From: Raphanus sativus
Lineage: Eukaryota; Streptophyta; Magnoliopsida; Brassicales; Brassicaceae
NCBI RefSeq assembly: GCF_000801105.2
Contig: NC_079517.1
Span: 14,074,001 to 14,138,000 of the forward strand
Direction: 5' to 3'
DNA length: 64,000 nt
A program made the translations under genes and the position numbers. This document shows positions 52,521 to 64,000 of this stretch, piece by piece. The notes under the pieces were generated by a model, which searched no databases, was not told where the DNA came from, and saw only the letters and a program-made list of their open reading frames with translations. The number at the start of each line of letters is the position of its first letter. The first letter of the stretch is position 1.

Positions 52521-55500
52521 CCAGAACTTATTTAATTATATTTTATAATAATTCACTATAAAATAGAATAACTATATTATAAAGTTGGATTTGATCCAAT
52601 GACTTAATTTATAATATAGTTAATTATAAATAAATATTGTTTTTACTATAAAAATATAGTGAAATCATAACATTATGCTATATTCACTTTATTATAGAGT
52701 AAATTTTTGGAACAAATTTAATTTTATAATATAATTACTCCATTTTAAAATGAAATATAAAAAATTATAAAATACCATTAAAGATGGTCTTATATAGAAC
52801 ATAGCATAGCTCCAAGCCTCCAACATACAAGCTTGTCCCATTTATTCTTGAGTAATATAATAGCAACCACTAACTAAATATGATGGAGATTTGGCACATG
52901 CAATCTCGGATCGATGTTTTAAAGTTTTCTTTTCTCTGTACTATTTTAAATAGATTTTAAGATTTTTTCATGAAGATTAGAAAATGCAAAATTTTATGTA
53001 ATCTATTTTGGTAATATAAAAATAACATTAAATAAAACTAATTCAACCAAGAAAAATATATAATATTATGTAATTGGTTACAAATTTTAAATTACGTTAA
53101 ATTTTGTCTAAAAAAATGAAAACGTCATTTATTTTGAAACAAAATAGAAATTTTTAAAACCCACTTATAATGGAATGGATGGAATACCATTTATGATTAT
53201 TTTTGAATTTAAATTTACTATACAGAATTAGAAAAATTGACGTTTATTAAAAAAAGAATAAAGAGGCAACTGGGGGAGCCTGATGCGGTGAGTTGACCCT
53301 TTCCTTTCGCGACTCTTTGAGTCACTTCACTGCATTTACATTAATTCTTTCTTTTTTTGAAAAAAACATTGATTCATTTTCCCTTTATATTTTTTATTTA
53401 GTGTTATGTATAAAATAAAAATCATCTTTGACGAAAATTTTATTAGTAAACTTATATTTTTTTATTACTAAAAAAATGTTAAACAGGAGTCTATTAAAGA
53501 CACATAACTAACATCTGGGTGAGAGGTGTAGTCCATGGATAAATTCTCTCCCGAATATTTTACACATATATTGACATGATCAATTTTATACATATTTTAC
53601 AAACCATATAAATTATATTAGAATATTTATGGTGTTGTAAAAGAATATATTTCGATAAAAAGATATGCGTAATTATCTTGAAATTTATACAAAATATAAA
53701 AGAGAAACTCCTAACCGCAAATATCTATTTATTTTCAGGATATCATTTTTTCTGACTATCCGTATTTTTCGAAGAAAAATAAATAAAAAAATTAAATATC
53801 TGTAACATTCGAAGAAAATCACAAATATTTTTAAATCCTGGATATCCGATCCGCACTTAGAAGCAGTCACTAGTAACCCAGAATGTATAATGCACCACTT
53901 GACACCAACCACATACGGCTATATAATTTGACCAAAATGATATTTCCATATTAGTATAATTGGACACTTTTACTGTTTATAGTCAAATTTAATATTGTGT
54001 TAAAATAGTGGCACTTGTAAAGTTGGATATATAGTATTGTGTTAAAATACTGAATTTAACGTCGAAAAAGTATTGTATATAATTCGGAGCTTTTTTTTTT
54101 TTTTTTTTTTTTTTGTAACTGAGCTTTTTTCAATTGAGTCTAAAAATACAAGAATAAAAACTAGATGTTATATTATATGAAACGATGAAAACAAAATTTT
54201 GATAAATTTAGAAAAGAAAAAGCAATGTTCGAGCTGGGTTTCGAAATAAAATAAAATTAGTGCAGTAGTGGATTAAGAATACATCCTATAAGGCTATAAT
54301 GGAAGATCCAAGATTGATAAAGTTCATTCTAGACAAACAATATTCATATACAAAAATTTCCAAATTGTCATTTAAAATAAATGTAAAAGAATAACAACAG
54401 TTTTGGCGATCGAAACAATGTGCCACATACATTGTAGTAAATGTAGTTGGAATATTCACCAAAAACTGTGAAAATGCTAGAGACAAATTTAATGAGTGAT
54501 GGCCTAATAGTAATACAAGAAAGTTTGTTTTTGTATTATTCTTTTCATGATAGTATAATACTAATATTTATAAATTTTGTTAGTAGCTAATTTGCAGACT
54601 ACAGTTGCATTAAAGTTTGGTTGGAACGCCCAAAGTTTTCGGGTCAATTTACCGCCCTGAATGCACATGGTATACATCTAAAGCTTTGGTATGTTCAGAT
54701 AAGTTAAACACTAAAGCTAGATGTATCAATTAAAAATGAATAATATTATTAAGATATTCTGTAACATAATAAAATTTCTGCATTAATATCAGAGAAGCTC
54801 CAAGAAAACTTAGCTATGTAACATTCACATTTCGCAATGGCAAGGGCCATACTTATACATATCGCCTCCCCTGGATATCCCCGTTGCTGTCTACTTACTT
54901 TTTGTTTTTTTTCTTCTGTTGCAATTTAATTTTTTGTTATTGTGAAGACTGAAGACTGTGAAGTGGGAAGATGCCACACTTATTATCATCGTTATTATTA
55001 AATAATCAACTAAAGCACTATCAATCAAGTTAAAGTGTTTAGCTTGATGGAAAATAATTAGAATTAGCCCGTGATGGTTTAAACGCATATCATAAAGCAG
55101 TGGTCCAAGGAATCACAATTTTTCTTTTTCCTTAATTCATTCAACCATAAGATGCAGTTTTTATAATAATCATACAGATCTCGAATATATTGTTGTTGTT
55201 GTTAGTCAAATTATTATAGTTTTTGCTTCTTTATAATGGATGATTGTGAGATTCTTGTCAGCAAATTAATAACATTTTTATTTCTATAGTAACTATATCT
55301 TAAATTATTAGTATTTTTGTACACATAGAATGTAACTTTAAAATTTAAATGCAGTTTATATACATGTAAAAGGTGATGTCAAAAAAAAAAATACATGTAA
55401 AAGGTTTTGATATTTTTTTTGAACATCAAATAAAAAATTTTGATCTTATAAATATTTTTTTATCCTAAACCTTATCGAGAAAACAAATAATTTAAGAACA

Positions 55501-56036
55501 TAAATAGCTTTAATGTTTCTTAGTTTATGTGAAAAAGTCAAAATGACACTTTATAAAACGGAAAAAAGTAAATAATTTTTTTCTACAAAATTCGTCATTC
55601 GGTAATGGTTAATCATTGAAGTGTTATTAAATGGTTTCGTTAGTGTTATTTGTTAAAAAAAAAAACTATTAACTTTTGCAAATAATAATGTATTAATGTT
55701 ATAAGCCAAGAGGGTATTTAAGCTTCTTGGGCTTTAGAGATAACCATTTTTTTTTAGTGAAAATGATTATCATTTAAGAATGAGACATTCGGAAACAGAT
55801 TTGTTCTAAGTTAACTGGATAGTGAGGAGATCACATCCTTTTTCCATATAAACTTTAAGAAGATGAAAATCAAATCAATACGAAATAAAACGGAGAATGC
55901 ATAAGAGATCTTGCCTCATCAGTATACAACAATGCAGAAATAATAATACAATTACAGACAACACATAATTTACAACACAATTAATAAAAATGACTACTGC
56001 GAGTTCCTTCACGGTTAAATTAAAAGTTACCAACCT
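52521..56036. other. AT-rich intergenic, no gene seen
   Basis: Several short frames (for example 53685-53912, 54286-54486, 54891-55088) show no domain. A 24-T run lies at 54091-54114. Confidence 0.5.
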
Positions 56037-56727
56037 CTATTGCCGCTCTCTTTGGTTCCTTGTGAACAGAAAACGGCTTGGAGAAGCATGAGACCGAGAA
56101 GATGATGCGAAGTCGCTTGCATCCACATCGATGAACCTAATATGATGGTTTTCTCCACACCATGAATCTACATCCAATACACCGTTGCTCATATCATCAT
56201 CTGAGCTGTCATTTCTTCATCATTAGCAGCTCCCCGACGACGATGCTCTATGACATAATCTCCCAACACAACAGCACCTGGAGTCGACGAAATTATTGTG
56301 CTTATCACGTCCCTTTTGTCTCTCTCCTTCTCCAGCCTCTTCCATTTAGTCTCTAGAGTTAGATCAATGGCTCTAGGGCAAGCATGTGGGTGTTTTTCCT
56401 TCATGTGTTTCTTGAGCTTTTTGAAGTTTCCTACAAATTAAGGAACATGTTTCCTGCATACAAGTCCTTCTTTTGGAGTTGAAATGAATCTTCCACAACA
56501 GTCCAACCTTCCACTTGACTTCTACATAGCGGACAGAGAAGCTGGGATTGTTCCTAGTTCTTGTATGAATTCATGTATTGGTCAAGGCAGTTGGCAAAAT
56601 GGCTGCTTGTTGCGCACATATAAGGACGGCATCCTTTGTGATAAGACGAACACATGAGAAGAACAGTGTTGTGTAGTGGAGACTCCAAACATACCGGGCA
56701 GGTTGAGCCTGCCCATTGTTTCTTGCA
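56037..56727 (-). pseudogene. DUF1644 zinc-finger-like gene, decayed
   Basis: Reading the minus strand across frames recovers most of a DUF1644 protein. It has a Cys-rich module (STCPVCLESPLHNTVLLMCS, then SYHKGCRPYMCATSSHFANC and LLCPLCRSQVEGWTVVED), then FKKLKKHMKEKHPHACPRAID and TKWKRLEKERDKRDV, and an acidic tail (DVDSWCGENHHIRFIDVDA) ending at 56037. The frame is broken by an in-frame TAG at 56556-56554 and by frameshifts near 56480-56492, 56421-56433 and 56200-56215. Upstream a TGA at about 56730-56728 precedes WAGSTCPVC, and no N-terminal start is found. In Arabidopsis a DUF1644 gene lies next to NIA1 (AT1G77770, from memory), so this is the positional counterpart. The family's biochemical role is unclear. 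Confidence 0.85.
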
Positions 56728-57960
56728 TCAAGTGGGTGGTATAGATAGAAAATAAAGTTAAAAGTATCTAAAGATTTATCAGTAATAATGGTTTTTTTGA
56801 TCGAAATTATCGATAAACTAATTATCTAAAACATTAGTCACTAACATTTTCAAAATTAGCACTTCAAATAAATTCATTTTAAAATCATATTATATATGAG
56901 AATTAAAGCTCAAAATTATAAATTTAGCGTGAAGCAAGCCATTCTCGGAGAGAGGTTTCATGAAAATTCCCCCGAGTTCTCGTCGGGAATTAAAATTTGT
57001 TTTGGCTCTAATCTTCTGTTTTGATATTTTCTATTATATTTTTTTGGTTATTTACATTTTTAGATTACACATATATAATGTTGATTTAGAAAAAATCTGA
57101 CTCATCGATTTACAAAAAATGCTAATTTTGAAAATTCAAGTTACTTTTTAGATAATTTTATTGTATTTTATCTTTTTTAAATAAATTTTTAATGGTAAAA
57201 CTCCTTAACTATATTTAGTTTGTAAAAAATCATAAACTAAAAATTTACCAGTCATACTGGTTATTTTGACCGGCACTACAGATAAAGAGCTTAATTCATT
57301 AAATAAAATTAGTTTAAGAGTTTTCTCGTTAAATACTTAGTGTGAAGGTTTTTACTCAAAACAAATTTAACTAAAGGGTTTTAATATTAAAAGTCCTTAA
57401 TGATATGTATATAGGAATGGGATAATGCTAAACCTTTTTAACTATGTACAACACAAAATGTTTTTAAAAAAACAAACATAGTTAAGCTACTTTTATGAAT
57501 TCTTTGCTAAAGATGGTTTTAGATTTTCTTAAACTTTTCTTTAAGAAAAAGTAATTATTTCAACATATCTTTGAAATTTCCACCTTTAAAAAAAATATTT
57601 TAAAAAACTTTAGAGATGCCACACACAGATAAAATGGTGAGTCAATCCATTGCCATTTATCTACTCTATTAAATAGTCATTTTAAAAATCTACTATTCAA
57701 AAGTTTGTTGGACCATTTCATTATCAACTTAACAAATTATAAGCTAAATATATATGTATATTATTGATGTCCTATTTTTGTGGTCACATAACAATTTTAA
57801 TAAACTGATATTTTGATACTAATTGAAATGTTATTTACCGGTTTAATATAAACTTCAAATCATCTATCTCAGTTGTATACTACATGTTTTTTCATTAAAT
57901 AAGATTTTCATGTAAACTATTTCGTTAAACATTTTTCTTAACAGTTTTAACCTATACTAA
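56728..57960. other. AT-rich intergenic, no gene seen
   Basis: No supported feature apart from AT-rich filler. It is where the missing 5' part of the DUF1644 gene would be. Confidence 0.5.
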
Positions 57961-58211
57961 GAGCATCTCCAATGTAAACTCCATATTTTACTTCAAAATG
58001 GAGTAAAAGTAAATATAGAGTAAAAATGCTCCAACTTTACTCTATTTTCCACTCTATAATGGAGTAATGAACAAACAAAAAATAGATTACTCCATTTATG
58101 GAGTAAATTTCATTATGGAGTGGGATATGAAGTTGGGTTGGAGCATTTTATTACTCCATATTCACTTTTACTCTATTTTGGAGGAAAAAATGGAGTTGGG
58201 TTGGAGATCCC
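57961..58211. mobile_element. Harbinger-type MITE, 251 bp
   Basis: Left end GAGCATCTCCAATGTAAACTC; right end GAGTTGGGTTGGAGATCCC; TAA target duplication (57958-57960, 58212-58214). The interior is built of mirrored ACTCCAT/ATGGAGT motifs, so it can fold on itself. Non-coding. Confidence 0.75.
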
Positions 58212-58433
58212 TAACACTTGAAAGAGGTAAACAAAGGGGGTACACCACAAATCAAGAAATCAACGAGCCAAAGGAACCAAATCATATTCCAACGGGCACC
58301 ACCACATACACAAGACTGAGTAAACTGAATTTTTGTAGCAGGTTGAGCGATAAGAAAAGCTCCTCTGTTTGTTTCCTTAGATTTCAAATGAAAGTTCCAG
58401 CAACTCGAGTTTTGTAATTCCGTTCTTAACAAA

Positions 58434-58742
58434 CTACTCTGCAGATTGAAGGATGGCCTCTATTGCATTGATCAAATGATTTACCTCAGCTGCAATTGTA
58501 ACCCTCTCCACCTTATGCCATTCAATGCTTTCAATCGCCCACATCAAACAAACAAAAAGAAAGCATTCATTCCTATCTCTAGCATCAGCAAAAGACCTTC
58601 TGCTATGCAAGATTACATCACCATCATGATCTCTTAACACCCAAGAACATCCAGAGATTCTTCTTAAAAGTTTCTGCACATCCATAGATTCCTCCCTATC
58701 AATATCCTCCTCTTGTGCAGCAAACAACAACTTTAACGTCAT
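58434..58742 (-). CDS. RNase H-like domain fragment
   Basis: A 102-codon frame. Its central part (SGCSWVLRDHDGDVILHSRR, then ECFLFVCLMWAIESIEWHKVERVTIAAE) resembles the RNase H-like domain found at the ends of plant non-LTR retroelements and in small host genes derived from them. The first catalytic Asp with its usual CNxD-type context is not seen, and the domain is shorter than usual. No reverse transcriptase was seen beside it. Probably a decayed LINE remnant or a small non-catalytic gene; which one cannot be told. Confidence 0.5.
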   Translation of the reverse strand: MTLKLLFAAQEEDIDREESMDVQKLLRRISGCSWVLRDHDGDVILHSRRSFADARDRNECFLFVCLMWAIESIEWHKVERVTIAAEVNHLINAIEAILQSAE

Positions 58743-60117
58743 CCCTGCTCTTGATCAGCGTCTCTTGGGCTTCAAAGGATTTACAATAATAACATATTCA
58801 GAGAAGCGGTCTGATCAACGTACACCAGACTTTTCATTAGAAAATACACGAAGTTGTGACATCTGAAGAGGCTCTGAAACTAAATGGAACCTGATAACAC
58901 CAACTTCCTGTCCTAAATAAAGCACACATGTCATGTCAAGAGAAGACATGAATAGAAAATTGCGAAGTTACAACAACAAACAGGTTCCAATTTTCAATAC
59001 CTGTGATTCCTTGGCTGTTAGCAAGTGATTAGTCTGAAACAAATACAAACTGCATCCACCTTTTGTTACTCCCTTTCACAACTCTCTTAGCAGCCAATAC
59101 ACAATGCAAACTCCAAAACCAGAGTATACCAATTTCCTATATAAATTCTTCTTTTGTGGCAACGCATATAATTTAATAATACCAAAAACATGATGATGCC
59201 ATCAAATGAATGAAATGCGTTTATCACTTCTTCAAAAGTCAGATACATCAATTTCTGATCATGTCAGAATCCATATCCGTTTTTGGTGTTGATCTCCTGC
59301 TCTAATAGATACTTCTTCCTGTACCCCGTAGATGAAGAGTATGAACTGCTTGTGGTATACTTGGCAGAAGCCGGTAAGTCCAGATGTTTTGACACACCTT
59401 TTGTATCGGTACCACGAAGGTAAACGTCTCCTCCCCATGGTTACATAAATATGACTTTTTGGTGAACAGAACGAGAGAATTGCATCTACAAAATTAGCTC
59501 TGGCTGAGCACATACACCTGTAAGCTTGCTGCAGAATGTGGAGAGTCTCTTGAGTGCGTTTCCTCTTAACCGCTGCTATCTCATCTGTCTCTTGGAGCAT
59601 TATCCTCAAACAAGTTCTCCCTACACCAGATGATATATAACCCTACCCAATAATATATAAGAGACCATCCAAAACACAGTTTCGACTTTCCCCATTCGTG
59701 AAACACAAGAGATTACTAAAACTGTTGTTAAAAGTAAATATTTTCAGAATAAGCCCATTGTACACAGCCCTAAAACTATAGCTTTTTTCAAGGTGCAAGT
59801 TGTGAAAGCCAGTAAAACCAACGTGAGCCCTATAATTCAGTTTCTTGAATTTCCTCATCGTACACTATTCCACTTAGTGTAAGCTTTCTTCAAGGTGCAA
59901 GTTGTAAAAGCCAATGAAACAAACAAACAAAAAACACTGATCAACCATTGCCAATGTACCCGAATCAGAGAATCTGACTGAGGAAGTAATGCATAAGATA
60001 TAAGATATGTTAATGGAAGCCTACGTTTGATGTTTTCAACAGATGAACTTAGATACTAATGACCCAAATACCATACTATTAAAACCGCAACAAATATAAA
60101 AAAAACCACCAAAAATC
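58743..60117. other. Region with one unrecognised frame
   Basis: The minus frame 59259-59609 (116 codons) begins MRIMLQETDEIAAVKRKRTQ, which looks helical and protein-like, then becomes low in conservation cues. I do not recognise it. Another frame at 59643-59858 has no domain. The region may be the transcribed flank or eroded exons of a gene. Confidence 0.35.
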
Positions 60118-60798
60118 TCAGGAGAATAGGAGAGTTCGGATGTCGACAGGTGGCAAGTGAGTGGTGCAAACAGGACAACTAGGAGTGTGCAGCAAGTAAC
60201 GAGAGATACAAGTCCCGTGGAAGATGTGATTGCATCTTGTTTTATGAACAATCTCATATTCTTTCGGATACCCTTTATCACAAAGACTACAAGATTCCAA
60301 ACTTCGGTAACAATCCAGGATCTCCGTCACTGGTGGAGCAATTGGTACACATCTGTTTATTGCATCTTCATCCGCCATGATAGAATGTCTGGTTTCCAAT
60401 GTGTTTAAAAGAAAGCGTGTTAGCATTGTCATGTCAATCTCAGGAACATGATGATCTTGACCAAACTCTCTAGTTTGTAAGTGAAAGACGAGGACCGGAC
60501 ATGCTGAAGGTACCATACTAAGATCCTTGAAACAAAAGTTGGAGACTATGTAGTCAAAGATCTGATTAAGTAAGTTGGAATCTTCGCGCCCAATGAAGAA
60601 TCCACGGATCTGACCTAAGAACGATTTGGACAATCCAGCTTTTGATCCTCTTCCTTGTCTTCCTCCTGTGTATTTCGTCAATGGAATCCGTAGAGCTTCT
60701 TCTATGGCTCCATGGCTTACTACTATAACACCGACATCAGATTCATAAGGCACATCAAACTTGTAAAGCTTGAGACTACCGAGACGACGACCTTTCAT
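60118..60798 (-). CDS. RING-H2 zinc-finger protein, probable E3 ubiquitin ligase
   Basis: Single-exon frame of 226 aa. The N-terminal 150 residues are a plant-specific region without a known domain. The C-terminal RING-H2 runs from about residue 171. CSLC is followed by RCNHIFHGTCISRYLLHTPS and CPVC, matching C-x2-C, C-x-H, x2-H, x2-C and C-x2-C. Such proteins recruit E2 enzymes and ubiquitinate targets; the substrate is unknown. The start was chosen as the first ATG of the open frame (MKGRRLGSLKLYKFD). The closest positional Arabidopsis candidate is a RING gene a few loci past NIA1 (AT1G77830, uncertain). No transmembrane segment seen. Confidence 0.8.
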   Translation of the reverse strand: MKGRRLGSLKLYKFDVPYESDVGVIVVSHGAIEEALRIPLTKYTGGRQGRGSKAGLSKSFLGQIRGFFIGREDSNLLNQIFDYIVSNFCFKDLSMVPSACPVLVFHLQTREFGQDHHVPEIDMTMLTRFLLNTLETRHSIMADEDAINRCVPIAPPVTEILDCYRSLESCSLCDKGYPKEYEIVHKTRCNHIFHGTCISRYLLHTPSCPVCTTHLPPVDIRTLLFS

Positions 60799-61629
60799 AA
60801 TTACTCTGCTAGTAGTTTTGTTGTTAGTCTAATTGTTGAATCTGTTTTATAACCAAAGCCAAGCGTATATTCCAACGCCGACTCGGATTCAGAAGCGTAA
60901 TTAACTACTTCTCTAACAAATAGGATTCCTAAGCAAATAGTATGATAATCAATCTTATTAAAACAGAAACATTCTGTTGGACCTAACATTTATTTTTTGT
61001 AAGTTTTTAAATTAAATACATCTTTATACTTTATAGTTAAACATACATTTAATCACTAATGTTCCTTTCTTTATACTACTATTCATGTTTCCAAACAATA
61101 TACTTATTGCTTTATACTATTATCAGTATTTCCAAACCATATACTTATTTCTATATACTACTATGTTTTCAAACAATATATTTTTATACTACCATCAATG
61201 TTTTCAAATAATACAATAATTAATCTTATTTATTTTATATCTATCATTTTCTCTTTAAAATTTTGTAGAAACGTCATAATTTCATAAATTGCAAAATAGT
61301 GAATTTTAAAATTTCGATTATAAGATTACAAATTATGAAACTATTACAATTTAAATCCAATTAGATTACATATCGGTCATCCATCAGTTCAATCGGTTAG
61401 TCTCGGATTTTAGTGATTTTTTAATATGAATATTTTAAAAACATAAATTGAATTGTTAGATTTCCGGATTAACCGGTATAATCACAATCGGGTTGAATTT
61501 AAAAATACTGATTTAAATGAAAAAATATTTTAAATACACATTCTTAAAAAATTACCAAAATATTTGTTAAATTATTAGTGAAATTTTTCATCGTAAAATA
61601 TTTCGCGCTTCAAAAGCGCGGGTCAAAAT
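60799..61629. other. RING gene upstream region and repeat-derived sequence
   Basis: 60799 to about 61000 is the likely promoter of the RING gene. Beyond it lie AT-rich repeats with ACTATTCATGTTTCCAAAC-like motifs, which recur at about 63505-63570. Confidence 0.45.
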
Positions 61630-61633
61630 CTAG
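61595..61633 (+). mobile_element. Helitron 3' end (plus orientation)
   Basis: The hairpin CGCGCTTCAAAAGCGCG, then GGTCAAAATCTAG followed by T, is a typical Helitron terminus. The matching 5' end was not found with confidence, so only the end is annotated. Confidence 0.7.
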
Positions 61634-61778
61634 TTACCTTAATTATAGAACGTGTTTCAGACGCGTAAATAATTATAATTCACGAGATATCGACAAATAT
61701 CATAATTAGTTACATGTCGACAAAAAAAAATCATAATTAGTTACATAAGTTATGCTCATTGTTGTTTTTAATAAATAA

Positions 61779-61815
61779 CTAGATTTTGACCCTTACGCCC
61801 GTGCGGGTGTATATT
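61779..61815 (-). mobile_element. Helitron 3' end (minus orientation)
   Basis: On the minus strand ACACCCGCACGGGCGTAAGG, then GTCAAAATCTAG ending at 61779 and followed by T. It faces the other Helitron end across 145 bp. Its 5' end, to the right, was not located. Confidence 0.65.
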
Positions 61816-61849
61816 TTTAAAATATATTGCTATTTTTTTTATGTCAATA

Positions 61850-62639
61850 TCAAAGCTCGATAAAAAAATTTAAATCTGAAGAACCGAACTGATCACGATC
61901 CAAAAGAGTAATACCAAACTCGAATCAAAATTGATTATATATCCAAATTATTCAAAATTTTGATATTTAGACAACTGAAACCATAACCCATTCGAACCGA
62001 AGTATTTTGGATATCAAAATGTATCCGAAAAAGATTTATATACTTATATTAACTATTAATTATTTTTAGTTTTGATGTATATAAAAACATCTAGAATATA
62101 TATGATACTTTTAGGTTGGTTTAAATACTTGAAAATATATAAATTAGTCAAATATAAATATCTAACTTAGTGGAAGTACACTCGAAACACCAAAAAAATT
62201 AAAAAAATTATTGATTTTTTATCCGAAATTTAAAACAAACCAATTTATATGTTAAATTTAGGTATTCTGACATATGTTATTCAGATTTATATACAATATA
62301 TTATTTTATTTATAGATTTTAGAAATTCAAAATATATAATTAATTTTAAAAATAATTTAAATGGGTTATCCGAACCCGAATTGAACCCGCAAAGATCCGA
62401 ATATAATTCGAACCGAAATTTAAAAATATCTCAATAGGGCTGAAATCTTTGACCTCATAAACCCAAAACCCAAACAGATCCGAAACAAACCCAAATAGAT
62501 ACCTGAACGTCCAACCCTAGTCATAATTTGAACTGAAATTTAGAAATATATGAATGAGGCTGAAATCTTTGACCCCGGAAACCCGAAACCCAAACAGATC
62601 TGAAACGAACCGGAATAGATACCTGAACGCCCAGCCCTA
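61850..62639. mobile_element. hAT relative with truncated left end and duplicated right end
   Basis: The sequence resembles the hAT element at 31509-32176, with the same CCGAACCCGAA-type motifs and the final CGCCCAGCCCTA at 62639. The left TAGGGCTGGGC end is missing. The last 120 bp occur twice in tandem (62401-62520 and 62521-62640). Confidence 0.7.
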
Positions 62640-62640
62640 G

Positions 62641-64000
62641 TCACTATTATGTATCATATATATGTCATCATATAATTAATTGTACTGTCCATCATATAAA
62701 TAATCATATAACTAATAGTATTTTATATGTACCATCTTATAAATAATCACATATATTATATCTTTAAAGCTTAATGTGAAATATAAAAGCCACAATTTAA
62801 GTTGGTATATGAAATTAATCTTTTTGTTGTATTTTTCTTATAAATATTGAAAATATTTTTTTAATAATGGTTACTGGAAAATATTTTAGTAAAAATAAAA
62901 TTTTGAATATATGCATATTTTAAATCAATTTTTGATATAAATCAACTTTAAATTATTATTTTGATTTGAAATATGTATAGAAAATTTTAAATTTTATTTT
63001 ATGATTATTTTAGACAAAAATGTTTTTAGGTAATTAAATTAGTCCATTTTTTATATTTTAAAACTGATACAATTTTATCCATGTTTCAAAATTTTTAATT
63101 TTTTGCATTAGTTTTCTATGAATTATTATTAATTTTATGATATTTTTTTTTGAAAATTGAACTCTTGAAATTTTTATATTTGACTAAACTAAATAAGGTA
63201 ATAATATTATTTTTTAAATTGTTTTATATAATATACTATTTATATTTCAGTTTGTGTTTTTATTTTCACCATAAAGAATTGTAAATAAAAATAATTGTAA
63301 ATATAACGACAGAATTGTAAATAAAAAAAATATACAAAGAAGGTTATTTAATTTATTGTAAAAACAATAGGTAAATGTTTAAATAAAAAGAAGTATTAAA
63401 TATGTTATTCATGTATCTAAATAATTCTCACTGAAAAAAAAATCTCATTTGTTATTAATTTATTGAAAATACAATGGCTAAATGAGTAAATAAAAGAAAG
63501 TACACATCTATACTATCCATATTTCCAAACATATAATTTATTATACTATTTTTGTTTCCAAACATAACTCATTTATTCTATTATCCTTGTTTCTGTACTT
63601 CAACTTTAGTAATATATATATTAATTAGAAATTTTAAAGATCAAGTTGTGTAGATAAGGAATATGCTTAATGTTTAAAATATTTGTGAAAGATTTTTGTG
63701 CAGATTTTTGATTGTGTAGTTAAGTAGATTTCAACTTATCGATATACAGTATTTATTGTAATTAAATAGGCTTGTACAAAAAAACATAATGGCATACAGC
63801 AAGGCAATTAGAATAATCTTAAAACAAAAAAAAGTCCATAAAACTGTAGTACAAAAACGTAGTGGACTTGTACTGAGACTTGAAATCTATCATAGTTAAT
63901 TAGGCAAAAAAATTTAAATAAAACCAGTGGCATTCTGAGATAAATATTGAGAAAAAGTAGGGGTTATTTTCCATTTGTACTTTAATTTTAATATCTGATT
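62641..64000. other. AT-rich region to the window end, no gene seen
   Basis: No coding frame recognised. The segment at 63507 starts TCTATACTATCC after an A and could be another Helitron 5' end, but no partner end lies within the window. Confidence 0.45.

Overview
The window is nuclear plant DNA, almost certainly from a Brassicaceae species of the Brassica type. The genes have GT-AG introns and strong protein similarity to Arabidopsis thaliana. Their order follows, as far as I recall the locus numbers, Arabidopsis chromosome 1 from about AT1G77660 to AT1G77830. The species cannot be fixed from the sequence. Gene islands alternate with long AT-rich stretches full of small transposons.

Left part (1-2.8 kb, minus strand): a broken remnant of a MORN-repeat protein gene (162-687), then an intact two-exon class I aminotransferase of the KAT/GTK type (1067-2811). 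From 3 to 16.7 kb no intact gene is visible. This stretch holds a dinucleotide microsatellite and three Helitrons with definable ends (5010-8505 minus, 9687-12344 plus, 12586-13731 minus). One Helitron carries a leucine-rich-repeat gene fragment. A 1.1 kb foldback transposon at 14588-15690 carries RNA polymerase III-like boxes in both arms.

Middle island (17.1-27.7 kb): the auxin influx carrier LAX3 (minus, 7 exons), a thaumatin-like protein with a probable GPI-anchor tail (plus), the ubiquitin-fold modifier UFM1 (plus, 4 exons) and the MPS1/PPK1-type protein kinase (plus, 6 exons). All four can be spliced in frame from the sequence.

27.7-43.6 kb has no recognisable gene. It holds a Stowaway-like MITE, hAT elements with 8-bp target duplications, a large inverted repeat (33.1-34.5 kb), a GC-rich probable poly(A) retroposon (34.57-35.40 kb) and a Helitron end. 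Nitrate reductase NIA1 (minus, 4 exons, 911 aa) lies at 43.7-47.0 kb, with a 210-bp hAT MITE about 200 bp beyond its stop codon.

47-64 kb is again repeat-rich. It contains a second copy of the 39 kb hAT element (49.4-50.2 kb), Harbinger-like MITEs, a decayed DUF1644 gene (56.04-56.73 kb), an RNase H-like fragment (58.43-58.74 kb), a single-exon RING-H2 gene (60.12-60.80 kb) and two tail-to-tail Helitron ends near 61.7 kb. The genes are independently transcribed housekeeping, transport, defence and metabolic loci, not a functional cluster. The main story is polyploid-style gene loss (missing or decaying neighbours) and transposon filling of the gaps.
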